From assembly GCF_003568845.1 (NCBI RefSeq), contig NZ_CP030126.1, positions 310,001 to 374,000 of the forward strand: a stretch of 64,000 nucleotides of DNA. The letters are read 5' to 3'. The DNA is from Indioceanicola profundi (lineage in GTDB: Bacteria; Pseudomonadota; Alphaproteobacteria; Azospirillales; Azospirillaceae). The position numbers were made by a program, and so were the translations under genes. Shown piece after piece: positions 34,656 through 43,065 of this stretch (position 1 is its first letter; each line of letters begins with the position of its first letter). Under the pieces are notes generated by a model. That model saw only the letters and a program-made list of their open reading frames with translations, ran no database searches and was not told where the DNA came from.

Positions 34656-35585
34656 ATGAAGCTCACCCGGCGCGTGAAGGAAATCCTTTCCTGGTACGAA
34701 AGCGACAATCCAGGCACCAAGGCCAATCTGGCCCGCATGCTGATGGAAGGCCGCCTCGGCGGCACCGGTAAGATGATCATCCTGCCCGTGGACCAGGGCT
34801 TCGAGCACGGGCCTGCGCGCAGCTTCGCCATGAACCCGGCGGCCTATGATCCGCACTACCATTACCAGCTCGCCATCGATGCCGGGCTGAACGCCTATGC
34901 CGCCCCGCTGGGCCCGATGGAGGCCGCGGCCGGTACCTTCGCCGGTTCCCTGCCGCTGATCCTGAAGATGAACAGCGCCAACAGCCTGTCCACCCAGACC
35001 ACGGGTCCGGACCAGGCAGTCACGGCCACCGTCGCGGACGCGCTGCGCCTTGGCGCGTCGGCCATCGGCTTCACGATCTATCCCGGTTCGGAAGCCATGT
35101 ACGACCAGTATGAGGAAATCCGCGAGCTGTCGGCCGAGGCGAAGGCCTGCGGCCTGGCCACGGTGATCTGGTCCTATCCGCGCGGCGGCAACCTCACCAA
35201 GGAAGGTGAGCTGGCCATGGACGTGATCGCCTACGCCGCCCACATGGCGGCGCTGCTGGGCGCGCACATCATCAAGGTCAAGCTGCCGAGCGACCATCTG
35301 GAGCAGGCGGAGGCCAAGAAGGTCTATCAGAAGCACGGCGTGAAGATCGACACGCTGGCCGACCGCGTCCGCCATGTCATGGAGTCCAGCTTCAACGGCC
35401 GCCGCATCGTCGTCTTCTCCGGCGGCGCTGCGAAGGGCGAGGATGCGGTGTTCGAGGATGCCCGCGCCATCCGCGACGGCGGCGGCAACGGCTCCATCAT
35501 CGGCCGCAACGCCTTCCAGCGCTCCCGCGAGGACGCGCTGGCCCTGCTGGACCGTCTGGTCAGGATCTACCAGGGCAAGGAGTAA
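34656..35585 (+). CDS. fbaB: Class I fructose-bisphosphate aldolase (DhnA/FbaB type)
   Basis: A 309-residue Schiff-base aldolase of the archaeal/DhnA type that splits fructose-1,6-bisphosphate. The start at 34656 follows GAGGCAGGAA and gives MKLTRRVKEILSWYESDNPG; the open frame upstream is not used. Motifs: ILPVDQGFEHGPARSF near residue 45, and the Schiff-base lysine in IIKVKLPSDH near residue 207. A phosphate-binding end, VVFSGGAAKGEDAVFEDARA, is present near residue 250. A terminator follows. With tkt and gap it forms a central-carbon cluster. Confidence 0.92.
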   Translation: MKLTRRVKEILSWYESDNPGTKANLARMLMEGRLGGTGKMIILPVDQGFEHGPARSFAMNPAAYDPHYHYQLAIDAGLNAYAAPLGPMEAAAGTFAGSLPLILKMNSANSLSTQTTGPDQAVTATVADALRLGASAIGFTIYPGSEAMYDQYEEIRELSAEAKACGLATVIWSYPRGGNLTKEGELAMDVIAYAAHMAALLGAHIIKVKLPSDHLEQAEAKKVYQKHGVKIDTLADRVRHVMESSFNGRRIVVFSGGAAKGEDAVFEDARAIRDGGGNGSIIGRNAFQRSREDALALLDRLVRIYQGKE

Positions 35586-35647
35586 GCCCGCCGGCGGGGC
35601 GCTTCGCCCCGTCAGCGGCCGAAGTGCAGAGATTGAAGCAGATGAGC

Positions 35648-35676
35648 GGCCCCGCCGGTACCGGCGGGGCCGTTTT
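35648..35676 (+). terminator. Rho-independent terminator after the aldolase gene
   Basis: A 10-bp stem GGCCCCGCCG (35648-35657) / CGGCGGGGCC (35662-35671) with a GTAC loop is followed by GTTTT. A smaller stem GGGGCG / CGCCCC lies about 50 bases earlier. Confidence 0.8.
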
Positions 35677-35749
35677 CATGTCCACCCACCTGCCGCTTTG
35701 CAACTGCTCAATGGCAACATAAGCTGCTTTCGCTAATGCAACCGGCAGG

Positions 35750-36331
35750 ATGGAGGGCGGGGTGGTGCAAGACGCAGCGTCGGCGGTACTGGACAGCGCG
35801 TCCGCCGTGCGGATCGTCCGGCTGGACAGAGAAACGGCGGAAGCGCATCTGGACGGGTTGGTTGAACTGCTCCGCGACTCGGTCGCCGGCGGCGCGTCCG
35901 TCGGCTATGTGGCCGTTCCCGACAAGGTGGAAGCGGAGGCCTTCTGGCATGGCGTGCTCGCCGCCATGCCGTCCGGGGCGGCGGAGCTGTTCGTGGCCTT
36001 GCGTGGCGGACAGGCGGTCGGCACCGTCCAGCTTCAACCCAGCCCCAAGGCGAATCAGCGGCACAGGGGCGACATCGCCAAGCTGCTGGTCCACAGCAGC
36101 GCCCGGCGACTCGGCATCGGCAAGGCGCTGATGAAGGCTACGGAGGCGCGGGCGGCGGAGCGCGGTCTGACGCTGCTCACCCTCGATACATGCGAGGGCG
36201 GCGTGGCGGAACGGCTCTATGCCGAGCGGGGTTGGGTGCGGGTGGGCGCGATACCGGACTTCGCGGTCCATACCGACGGCCAGCTCGGGGCCACGGTCAT
36301 CTATTACAAGTCCCTGGGAACTGGCGAATGA
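35750..36331 (+). CDS. GNAT family N-acetyltransferase
   Basis: A 193-residue acetyl-CoA-dependent acetyltransferase. The acetyl-CoA-binding motif A is IAKLLVHSSARRLGIGKALM near residue 110; the ERGLTLLTLDTCEGGVAERL and YAERGWVRVGAIPDFAV segments complete the fold. Its stop overlaps the start of the next gene (ATGA), so it is coupled to a dehydrogenase. The acetyl acceptor is unknown; the pairing hints at modification of a small metabolite. Confidence 0.88.
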   Translation: MEGGVVQDAASAVLDSASAVRIVRLDRETAEAHLDGLVELLRDSVAGGASVGYVAVPDKVEAEAFWHGVLAAMPSGAAELFVALRGGQAVGTVQLQPSPKANQRHRGDIAKLLVHSSARRLGIGKALMKATEARAAERGLTLLTLDTCEGGVAERLYAERGWVRVGAIPDFAVHTDGQLGATVIYYKSLGTGE

Positions 36332-37287
36332 CCATCCGCGTCGGCATCATCGGTCTCGGCATCATGGGGCGGCGGATGGCGCAGCGCATGGTGGATCATG
36401 GCGGATTCGCCGTGGTCGCCGGCTGGGACCCGGACCCGCTGGCCGTCGCCGCGACCCGTGAACTGGCGCCGGAGATGGACGGGCGGGCCGGTGCCGACCA
36501 GTTGGTCGCCACGGCCGATCTAGATCTGGTCTACGTCGCGTCCCCGCCGGCCACCCACTTGGCCCACGCCGCCCTGGCCTTCGATGCCGGAAAGCCCGTG
36601 CTGTGCGAGAAGCCGCTGGCCGTCGACCTGCGGGAAGCGGAGAGGATGGTGGAGCGGGTGGACCGGGAAAATCTACGCGCCGCCGTGAACTATCCCATCG
36701 CCTCGACCGCGGCCCTGGCCTACATGGCGGAGGCTCTCCGGTCCGAGGCGCTGGGCCGCATCCGGGCCGGGCATGTGGAGGCGGCGTTCCGCACTTGGCC
36801 CCGCCCGTGGCAGCAGGCCGCTGCGTTCTGGCTGGACGGCCGGGCGGAGGGCGGTTTCACGCGGGAAGTGGTTTCGCACTTCCTGTTTGTGCTGCGCCGG
36901 CTGCTGGGTCCGCTGGACGTGCTGGACAGCAAGGTGAGCTATCCGGAGGAAGACAGGTCGGAGCGGGAGCTTACTGCCAAGGTGACCGCTGGCGGGGTTC
37001 TCATCACCCTCTCGGGTCATGTCGGCCGGATCGAGGCTGACGACCGCAACTCGACCATGGTCGAAGGCGAGGACGGCGCACTGCGCCTCGCCAACTGGAC
37101 CACGCTGGAGCGTGGAACGGCGACGGGATGGGTTCCCGTGCCGGAAGCCAAGGACCCGCGGCCGGTCGGCCATCGGCATCTGGACGCCGTGGCCGACTGG
37201 CTGGCCGGCCGTCCGCACCCGCTGGCCAGCTTCGGGGAGGCGCTGGAAGTGCAGCGAACGGTGGAGCGGCTGCTGGCCGGCGTCTGA
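36328..37287 (+). CDS. Gfo/Idh/MocA family oxidoreductase
   Basis: A 319-residue NAD(P)-dependent dehydrogenase of the glucose-fructose oxidoreductase/inositol dehydrogenase family. The Rossmann motif GIIGLGIMGRRMA lies at residues 6-18, and the family EKPLA motif in PVLCEKPLAVDLREAERM near residue 92. The start overlaps the acetyltransferase stop by four bases. Substrate not identifiable; a sugar or cyclitol is expected. It faces the deacylase gene, ending ten bases from that stop. Confidence 0.88.
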   Translation: MTIRVGIIGLGIMGRRMAQRMVDHGGFAVVAGWDPDPLAVAATRELAPEMDGRAGADQLVATADLDLVYVASPPATHLAHAALAFDAGKPVLCEKPLAVDLREAERMVERVDRENLRAAVNYPIASTAALAYMAEALRSEALGRIRAGHVEAAFRTWPRPWQQAAAFWLDGRAEGGFTREVVSHFLFVLRRLLGPLDVLDSKVSYPEEDRSERELTAKVTAGGVLITLSGHVGRIEADDRNSTMVEGEDGALRLANWTTLERGTATGWVPVPEAKDPRPVGHRHLDAVADWLAGRPHPLASFGEALEVQRTVERLLAGV

Positions 37288-37296
37288 GCCGGTTTT

Positions 37297-38415
37297 TCAG
37301 GCTGTGAGCAGGCTGCCCGTGCGGGGCAGCGGCTGTGTCCCCGCGATGCTCATCACCGTGTCTCCGGCGCCGGCGAACCGCTCCTGGCTGCGCGACCAGA
37401 CCGGCCCGGAGACGATGGCGCGGCAGGGATGCCGATCCCCGCTCCAGGGGTCCAGAATTTCAGCGACGAGATCTCCCGCCTGCACGGTCTGGCCGACCGC
37501 GGCCTTGTAGACGATTACCCCGGCCACAGGGGCCTTCACCCGGTCGACCCCGGCCAGCGGCGTCGGGGCGCAGAGCGGGGCAGGGGCGGGTTCCGGCTCC
37601 CCTGCGATTGCGCCCCGCACCATCAGGTGGGAGATGATGGCGTCCGCATCCGCTGCGGCGGCCGGATCGTCCACATCCGACATGCCGCGAAGCTCCACAG
37701 TGGTGGCGGCGCAAGCCATCGGCAGATCGGCGCCGAGCTTCTCGCCCAGCCGCCGCCAGAAACCGGAACAGGTCTCATCGAACGGCTCTCCGCCCGAATC
37801 GGCCTCAAGCAAGGCGGCGCGGCAGCCGAGCCGAGCGGACAGGTCGGCGAATCCGTCCCACAACTCCGGCATGGTGTAGAGGTGCATCGCCGCTTCCGAG
37901 TCGCAGTGCAGGTCCAGCACCACGTCGGCATCCATGGCGTAGGACAGCAGCGTGCGGCGCAGGGCATCCGCCTGACTGGAAATCTGATGCACGGCCAGGG
38001 CTTGGCGCAGGGCGGCGCGGATGGCGGCGACGCCGGCTGCGCCAGGATCGACGCGGTCGCCGACCAGCTCTGCCACCCGGTCCGTCAGGTTGGGGAAGGC
38101 GCGGTTGAAATTGACGCCGCTCGCCAGTTCGAACCGGCCGAGGAGTTGACCCTGAAGCGTCTGGTCGATGCCGATGGGGTTCGCCATCGGAACCAGCACG
38201 ATTTCGCCCCGGATGGTCCCGGCCGCATCCAGTTCCCGCAGCCGGCCCAGCAAGTGGCCGGCGACCAGCAGTCCGGGTATCTCGCCCGCATGGAGGCCAG
38301 CCTGGATATAGACCTTCGGCGCGGCTCCGGCCGTCCCGAACCGGTGGACCCGGAGCGACCGCTGTGTGCCGGGCCGCCCATGGGGAAGGGGAATGTCCTG
38401 GATGTCGTGTGTCAT
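37297..38415 (-). CDS. Succinylglutamate desuccinylase/aspartoacylase family protein (M14-like)
   Basis: A 372-residue zinc hydrolase. Zinc ligands: the His and Glu of AGLHAGEIPG near residue 42 and the His of VLDLHCDSEA near residue 170; ATTVELRGMSDV with the general-base Glu follows near residue 245. The C-terminal part (about 285-372) is a beta-rich domain, with GVIVYKAAVGQTVQAGDLVA resembling a lipoyl-like barrel-sandwich fold. The substrate is an N-acyl amino acid or ectoine-like compound. The gene is followed by nothing on its strand in this region and is convergent with the oxidoreductase. Confidence 0.88.
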   Translation of the reverse strand: MTHDIQDIPLPHGRPGTQRSLRVHRFGTAGAAPKVYIQAGLHAGEIPGLLVAGHLLGRLRELDAAGTIRGEIVLVPMANPIGIDQTLQGQLLGRFELASGVNFNRAFPNLTDRVAELVGDRVDPGAAGVAAIRAALRQALAVHQISSQADALRRTLLSYAMDADVVLDLHCDSEAAMHLYTMPELWDGFADLSARLGCRAALLEADSGGEPFDETCSGFWRRLGEKLGADLPMACAATTVELRGMSDVDDPAAAADADAIISHLMVRGAIAGEPEPAPAPLCAPTPLAGVDRVKAPVAGVIVYKAAVGQTVQAGDLVAEILDPWSGDRHPCRAIVSGPVWSRSQERFAGAGDTVMSIAGTQPLPRTGSLLTA

Positions 38416-38508
38416 GCCGTCTTTCTACCGCTGGGGCGGACAGGTCGTCCAGCCCGGCTGGCGGAATGGCCCGGCGGGTGGCACACTCGCGCAGGTGGAG
38501 GGTGATGG

Positions 38509-39741
38509 ATGGTTCTGCGCGCGTTTCTGCCCGGTCGATCCGTGCCGGTTGCCGCCATGGCCATCGGGGCGGCGTTGGCCGTCTATGGTCTGGCCAGCGC
38601 CCCGGCTCCTCCATCTCCAGGGATCGCGGAAGCGCTGATCGGGCTGTTTCTGATCGCTGGCGCGGGGCTTGCCCGCCCTTTGTGGCTGGGCAGCTTCTAT
38701 CTGTTGCGTAGCCCCGATCTCCGCCCGTCTGAGGCGGGGGCCTGCCTCGCTTTGCTGCTTGCAGTCTGGCCCGGCCTTCTGTCGGGACTCGCACGCGGCT
38801 GGCCCTATGCGGAGATGGCGCGCGACCTGCTGCCCCTGGCCTTTCTCTTCCTGCCAGTCCTGGTGCGCTACCGCGCCGGGGCCGAAACGGAGGCGGCGCT
38901 AGACGCAATCGCCTGGGCGCTTGCCGGGGTCGGGCTGGCCTATGCGCTACGCTGGTGGGTGGACCTGAATGCCTCTCTCCGGACCATCGGCGCTGCCGCA
39001 CTGATTGAGAAGCCGCCATTCCTATTGAAGAGCGCAGCTCTCCCCTTTGCTTCCGTCTGGCTGTTCGCCCGCGGTCTGGAAAAGGTCGGCTCGAACGTCC
39101 GCATCGGTGGGATCGTCGTCGGGTCGGCCCTGATGGTCGCCTCCTTTTCCTGTCTGGGCGCCTTGGCGGGGGCGGTGCACAGGGCCGGCCTGATTCTGTC
39201 CTGCGGCTCCATCCTGATCATACTCGTGCGCTATTTCGACGGGTCGGCAAAGGGACGGCTGGGAGCAACCGTGGTCCTGTCCATGCTCGGCCTTCTGTGG
39301 GGAGAGGCGGTGTCGGTTAGTGCCGATCTCGCAATGGAAAAAACCCGCGCCGTGGGCGTGAACAACCGCCTGGGAGAGCTCATGGCGGTGATCCGGCAGG
39401 CTGCCGCCGACCCGCTTTCCTTCCTCTTCGGCTATGGCTGGGGCGGTATGGTCAGAAGCCCGGCGGCCGGCGACATTGTCATTTCCTATACTCACAACTT
39501 CGCCACCTACATGCTGCTGAAGACGGGGGCGGTCGGGCTGTTGGGCATGGGAGCCTATGTCGCGACGATCCTGGCGCGCCTGCCTCATGCATGGCGCGCC
39601 CGGCCGGACCTGGTCCTGGCGCTGGCGCCGTCTCTCCTCATCGGGCTGCTTCTTCATACCACCTACAAGTATCTGTGCTTCGGTATCGTCCTGACACTGC
39701 TGCTACTAGCATCGGAGCCAGCGCTCCATCGCAAAGGTTGA
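38509..39741 (+). CDS. O-antigen ligase / Wzy polymerase-like membrane protein
   Basis: A 410-residue polytopic protein with about ten to eleven hydrophobic helices. Between the later helices, the extracytoplasmic loop has FLFGYGWGGMVRSP and THNFATYMLLKTGAVGLLGM, the pattern of the O-antigen ligase/Wzy family. It is probably a polysaccharide polymerase or ligase at the inner membrane. It is the first of a plus-strand trio with a Wzz-like protein and a glycosyltransferase. Family members diverge so much that polymerase and ligase cannot be told apart by sequence. Confidence 0.82.
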   Translation: MVLRAFLPGRSVPVAAMAIGAALAVYGLASAPAPPSPGIAEALIGLFLIAGAGLARPLWLGSFYLLRSPDLRPSEAGACLALLLAVWPGLLSGLARGWPYAEMARDLLPLAFLFLPVLVRYRAGAETEAALDAIAWALAGVGLAYALRWWVDLNASLRTIGAAALIEKPPFLLKSAALPFASVWLFARGLEKVGSNVRIGGIVVGSALMVASFSCLGALAGAVHRAGLILSCGSILIILVRYFDGSAKGRLGATVVLSMLGLLWGEAVSVSADLAMEKTRAVGVNNRLGELMAVIRQAAADPLSFLFGYGWGGMVRSPAAGDIVISYTHNFATYMLLKTGAVGLLGMGAYVATILARLPHAWRARPDLVLALAPSLLIGLLLHTTYKYLCFGIVLTLLLLASEPALHRKG

Positions 39742-39813
39742 TATTTCCTTTACTCCTTTCGCGCGAACCATCATGCTCTAGCACTCAGTCGCCGGGCGGA
39801 TACGGGGCGGTGG

Positions 39814-40755
39814 ATGGATGGGCTGACGCAAGCCAGGATCATCGAGGAGGAGCGGCTGTCTGTCGCCGAGCTGGTGCGGCACGCCAGAATGGGCTGGCAT
39901 CTGCTGGTCATTGGCGCGCTCATCGGCACCGCAGCCGCGCTGCTGGCCGTCCGCTTGGCGCAGCCCCAGTTCACGGCCCAGATGGTGGTCGGTCCCATCG
40001 CCCGCATCGGTCCGGCCGCCATGGGGCCGAAGCTTCCCACCCTGTCCGGCGGCGCCGGGCGTTCCATCACGGAGCCGGGACCCGGGGATGAGGCCCTGTC
40101 CGACTTCGCGCGGTTCCTCCGCTTGCTGGGTTCCGTGCCGGTGGCGCAGCGGCTTGCCGGGAATGGCAGCCTGATGCCCGGCATCTTCCATCGGTCCTGG
40201 GATGCCGGAACAGGAAGCTGGAAGCCTCCCGGCGGGTTGGTTCCAGCAGCGCGCCGGCTGCTGCTCTGGCTTGCCGGGCGCACCGGTTGGGTGCCGCCGG
40301 ATGCCCAGGCCTTGTCGGAACATCTGCGCACCAACCTGGTCGTCGAGGCGCTGGGCGGCGGGCCGATGCAGCGGATTTCCTACCGGCACCAGGACCGCGC
40401 ACTGGCAATGGCGGTCGTGGCCGGCGTGCATGCCGCGGCCGACAGGGCGCTACGGGCCGAAGCGGCACGCCGCGTGCTGGCGGAGATCGAATATGTCCGT
40501 GCGCGGCTGACAGAGGTCACGCATACGGAGCACCGAAGAGCACTGGTCGCCCTTCTGGCGGAGCAGGAGCGGCTACGCATGATGATCGACGTCGATCTGC
40601 CATTCGCAGCGGATGCCATCGAAACGGTAACGGCGCCGGTCCTTCCGGACTGGCCCGATCCGCTGGTGCTGGTCCCGTTCGGTGGCCTTGCCGGCTTCAT
40701 GGCGACCCTGTTCTGGGTCTATGGGCGCGCCGCACTTCTTTCCGGGCGCAGGTGA
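39814..40755 (+). CDS. Wzz/chain-length-determinant-like protein
   Basis: This 313-residue protein has a membrane helix at about 28-49 (WHLLVIGALIGTAAALLAV), a long periplasmic part, a coiled-coil stretch near 215-265 (rich in Ala, Arg, Glu), and a second membrane helix near 287-305. That is the Wzz or polysaccharide co-polymerase layout. There is no cytoplasmic tyrosine kinase domain. It lies between the Wzy-like gene and a glycosyltransferase and probably sets polymer length. The proline-rich motif before TM2 (TAPVLPDWPDPL) fits Wzz proteins. Confidence 0.75.
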   Translation: MDGLTQARIIEEERLSVAELVRHARMGWHLLVIGALIGTAAALLAVRLAQPQFTAQMVVGPIARIGPAAMGPKLPTLSGGAGRSITEPGPGDEALSDFARFLRLLGSVPVAQRLAGNGSLMPGIFHRSWDAGTGSWKPPGGLVPAARRLLLWLAGRTGWVPPDAQALSEHLRTNLVVEALGGGPMQRISYRHQDRALAMAVVAGVHAAADRALRAEAARRVLAEIEYVRARLTEVTHTEHRRALVALLAEQERLRMMIDVDLPFAADAIETVTAPVLPDWPDPLVLVPFGGLAGFMATLFWVYGRAALLSGRR

Positions 40756-40760
40756 ACGGC

Positions 40761-41714
40761 ATGGACCGAATCCCCGTGACGGCCATCGTGCTGACCCGCA
40801 ACGAAGCGGAGAACCTGCCGGCTTGCCTGGACAGCTTGGCGCGGTTTGCGGAAGTGGTGGTGGTGGACAGTGACAGCACCGACGGTACCGCCGCCGTTGC
40901 CCGCGACCATGGCGCGCGGGTGGTGAGATTCGTCTGGAACCGGGCTTATCCGAAGAAGAAGCAGTGGAGCCTGGACGAGCTTGATCTGCTCCATGACTGG
41001 GTGATGTTCGTCGATGCCGACGAGCGCGTCACGCCGGCGCTGGCGGATGAGTTGGCGGCCCTGTTTGCTGCAGGGCCGATGTCCCTGGCCTATTTCGTGC
41101 GGGCGAGGCCGGTGGTGATGGGGCGGGTGCTACGCTTCGGCGCAGGCTTCCGCAAGATCGCCCTGCTGAACCGCCGCCGTTGCCGCTATCCGGTCTGCGA
41201 CGATCTTGGCGTCGCCACCATGTGGGAGGTGGAAGGGCACTATCAGCCGACAGTGGACGGCCAGATCGGATCTCTCCGCCAGCCGATGCTGCACGATGAC
41301 CGCAAGCCGCTTTACCAGTGGTTCGAGCGGCACAACCGCTATTCGGACTGGGAGGTGTGGTTGGATGGCCAGGAGCGTCGGCTACCGGTGTACCGGGCCG
41401 AAACACGCGCGCGGCGGCTGGCCAAACGGGTGTTCGCCCGTCTGCCCTGCCGCCCGCTGCTGGTATTTCTGGCTGTCTATATTGCCCGGCTGGGTGTCCT
41501 GGACGGTGGTCCCGGACTGCACTACGCCCTGAGCCGGGCATTCTATTACTGGCAGGTCGACTATAAACGTCGATGGACCGACGCCGAGCGCAAGGCCGGC
41601 CGCGATCCGGACCTGGCTTACTCGTCGTCCGATTCGTCTTCGGTGGCGTCGCCGGCCAGCGCCTTGATCAGCTCGAACGCACGCCGCCGCACATTCTCTT
41701 CCGGAATGCGGTAA
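40761..41714 (+). CDS. Family 2 glycosyltransferase (WaaE-like) with an antisense-encoded tail
   Basis: A 317-residue glycosyltransferase. The N-terminal GT-A domain has VTAIVLTRNEAENLPACLDS, VVVVDSDSTDG and the metal-binding WVMFVDADERVTPAL. The body resembles WaaE/KdtX glucosyltransferases (Tyr-rich SRAFYYWQVDYKRRW near residue 268). A GTG at 40752 overlapping the preceding stop is an alternative start. The last 32 residues (from about 286) are low-complexity Ser/Ala/Arg and are encoded by DNA that on the other strand codes for the end of the XRE regulator. The normal protein probably ends before them. Confidence 0.85.
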   Translation: MDRIPVTAIVLTRNEAENLPACLDSLARFAEVVVVDSDSTDGTAAVARDHGARVVRFVWNRAYPKKKQWSLDELDLLHDWVMFVDADERVTPALADELAALFAAGPMSLAYFVRARPVVMGRVLRFGAGFRKIALLNRRRCRYPVCDDLGVATMWEVEGHYQPTVDGQIGSLRQPMLHDDRKPLYQWFERHNRYSDWEVWLDGQERRLPVYRAETRARRLAKRVFARLPCRPLLVFLAVYIARLGVLDGGPGLHYALSRAFYYWQVDYKRRWTDAERKAGRDPDLAYSSSDSSSVASPASALISSNARRRTFSSGMR

Positions 41715-42121
41715 TACGCCCGCACCAGCTCCAGCGTCTCGCGCCGGGCCATCGACTCGAACTCCTGGGTCTCGCTCGGCTCGCCCAGCCCCTCGTCACC
41801 GGGAGACGGCAGGTCCTCGAAGAAGAAGGTGACCGGCACGCCCAGAACCTGGGACAGGTTGAACAGGCGGCTGGCGCTGATGCGGTTCGCGCCACGCTCA
41901 TACTTCTGGAGCTGCTGGAAGGTGATTCCGACAGCTTCGCCAAGGGTCTCCTGGCTCAATCCCAGAAGCGTGCGGCGCAGGCGCAGGCGCTGACCGACAT
42001 GAATGTCGATGGGGTTGGGGCCTTCACCCCGCTTCGACAGCGAATAGGCCTTGGCCAAAGTGGCCTTTCTCGAGCTCTTGTTAGCGCTCATTTCTATCTC
42101 CAACCTGGAACGGCGCCCCAC
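41618..42121 (-). CDS. XRE-family transcriptional regulator
   Basis: This 167-residue DNA-binding protein has a Cro/C1-type helix-turn-helix at about 42-98 (HVGQRLRLRRTLLGLSQETL, GITFQQLQKYERGANRISAS) and an acidic C-terminal half ending ATEDESDDE. The start may instead be at 42091 (MSANKSS). The gene's 3' end overlaps the convergent glycosyltransferase by 97 bases. Proteins like this are widespread in alphaproteobacteria; the target is unknown, though a link to the surrounding polysaccharide genes is plausible. Confidence 0.87.
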   Translation of the reverse strand: MGRRSRLEIEMSANKSSRKATLAKAYSLSKRGEGPNPIDIHVGQRLRLRRTLLGLSQETLGEAVGITFQQLQKYERGANRISASRLFNLSQVLGVPVTFFFEDLPSPGDEGLGEPSETQEFESMARRETLELVRAYYRIPEENVRRRAFELIKALAGDATEDESDDE

Positions 42122-42280
42122 ACGCGCGGTGCAGAATGCTTAGCAGGCAAAAGGATTAGTCAACTCTGTCCCGAACGTGGAGCACTGATTCTCCACGGCA
42201 CACCGGGCAGTTCGTCGCAGATCCAACCATAACGGTCAAAAGCGCCATGTGGCGCATGACTTTTTGCAGAATACGACAAC

Positions 42281-43051
42281 TTAGGGGCCGAATGTAGAGG
42301 TAAAGCGCAGCCTGCCATAGAACTTCGGCCAAAACCGCCGCAAACTCCCCATGCCGAATTGGATAATACGGATGGATAAGCAAACAGCCAATGGCATGCA
42401 CAGAGTCCAGCGTCTGAGCTGAAATTGTTCTTCCCGGCCCAGCCGCTCCTCTGTCCTGGAGCGTCCGCCCGACGCGAAGCACGCCACCGGGCGGGACACA
42501 TGGACGCAGGTCCGGGCCGACCGCAGAGCTTCGAGCGTGAAACCGTAATCCGCCGCAATCCGCAGGTCGGTCCGGTACCGCAGACCACGGACCTGATCGT
42601 GGCGGTAGAGTATGGCGCAATGATGAGCGAACATCCCGTAGAAGGCCCAGCGCGGCCGGCGGGCGGGCCTGATGGCGGTCAGTCCGGGCGCAACCTCCTC
42701 CACCGCGTCGCCATAGACGAGGTCCGCATGCTCTCTCGCGGCGGCAAGGGCGGAGAGCGCCTTGGAGTCCGCCAGCCGGTCGCCCGCATTCAAGAACAGC
42801 AGCCACTCGCCGCGGGCCTGCTCCATGGCGCGGTTCATGGCGTCGAATGGGCCAGCGTCCGGTTTGCTGTCCCACCAGCCCATCTCACCGGCCCAGCCGG
42901 CCAGCAGCTCGGCCGTTCCATCCGTCGATCCGCCATCCGCCACAAGCCATTCGAAATCACGCCAGTCCTGCGCAATCAGGGAGGCGCGGGTCAGAGCTAG
43001 GCCGGCCGCATCGTTCCGGACCACCGTGATGACAGAGACTGCGGGCGCCAT
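42281..43051 (-). CDS. Family 2 glycosyltransferase
   Basis: A 256-residue GT-A enzyme. Motifs: VSVITVVRNDAAGLALTRAS at the start, WLVADGGSTDGTAELL near residue 35 and LLFLNAGDRL near residue 83. The last 60 residues include a hydrophobic segment (MPLAVCLSIRIIQFGMG), possibly a membrane contact. The gene starts 15 bases after the stop of the long export protein on the same strand, so the two are one unit. The sugar and acceptor are unknown. Confidence 0.88.
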   Translation of the reverse strand: MAPAVSVITVVRNDAAGLALTRASLIAQDWRDFEWLVADGGSTDGTAELLAGWAGEMGWWDSKPDAGPFDAMNRAMEQARGEWLLFLNAGDRLADSKALSALAAAREHADLVYGDAVEEVAPGLTAIRPARRPRWAFYGMFAHHCAILYRHDQVRGLRYRTDLRIAADYGFTLEALRSARTCVHVSRPVACFASGGRSRTEERLGREEQFQLRRWTLCMPLAVCLSIRIIQFGMGSLRRFWPKFYGRLRFTSTFGP

Positions 43052-43065
43052 TGCGTCCCTCCCGG

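Noticed and set aside
37805-39019. A 404-residue minus-strand frame across the deacylase start and the Wzy-like gene
   Set aside because: It overlaps two genes with good family evidence and its translation is Arg/Pro-rich without motifs.
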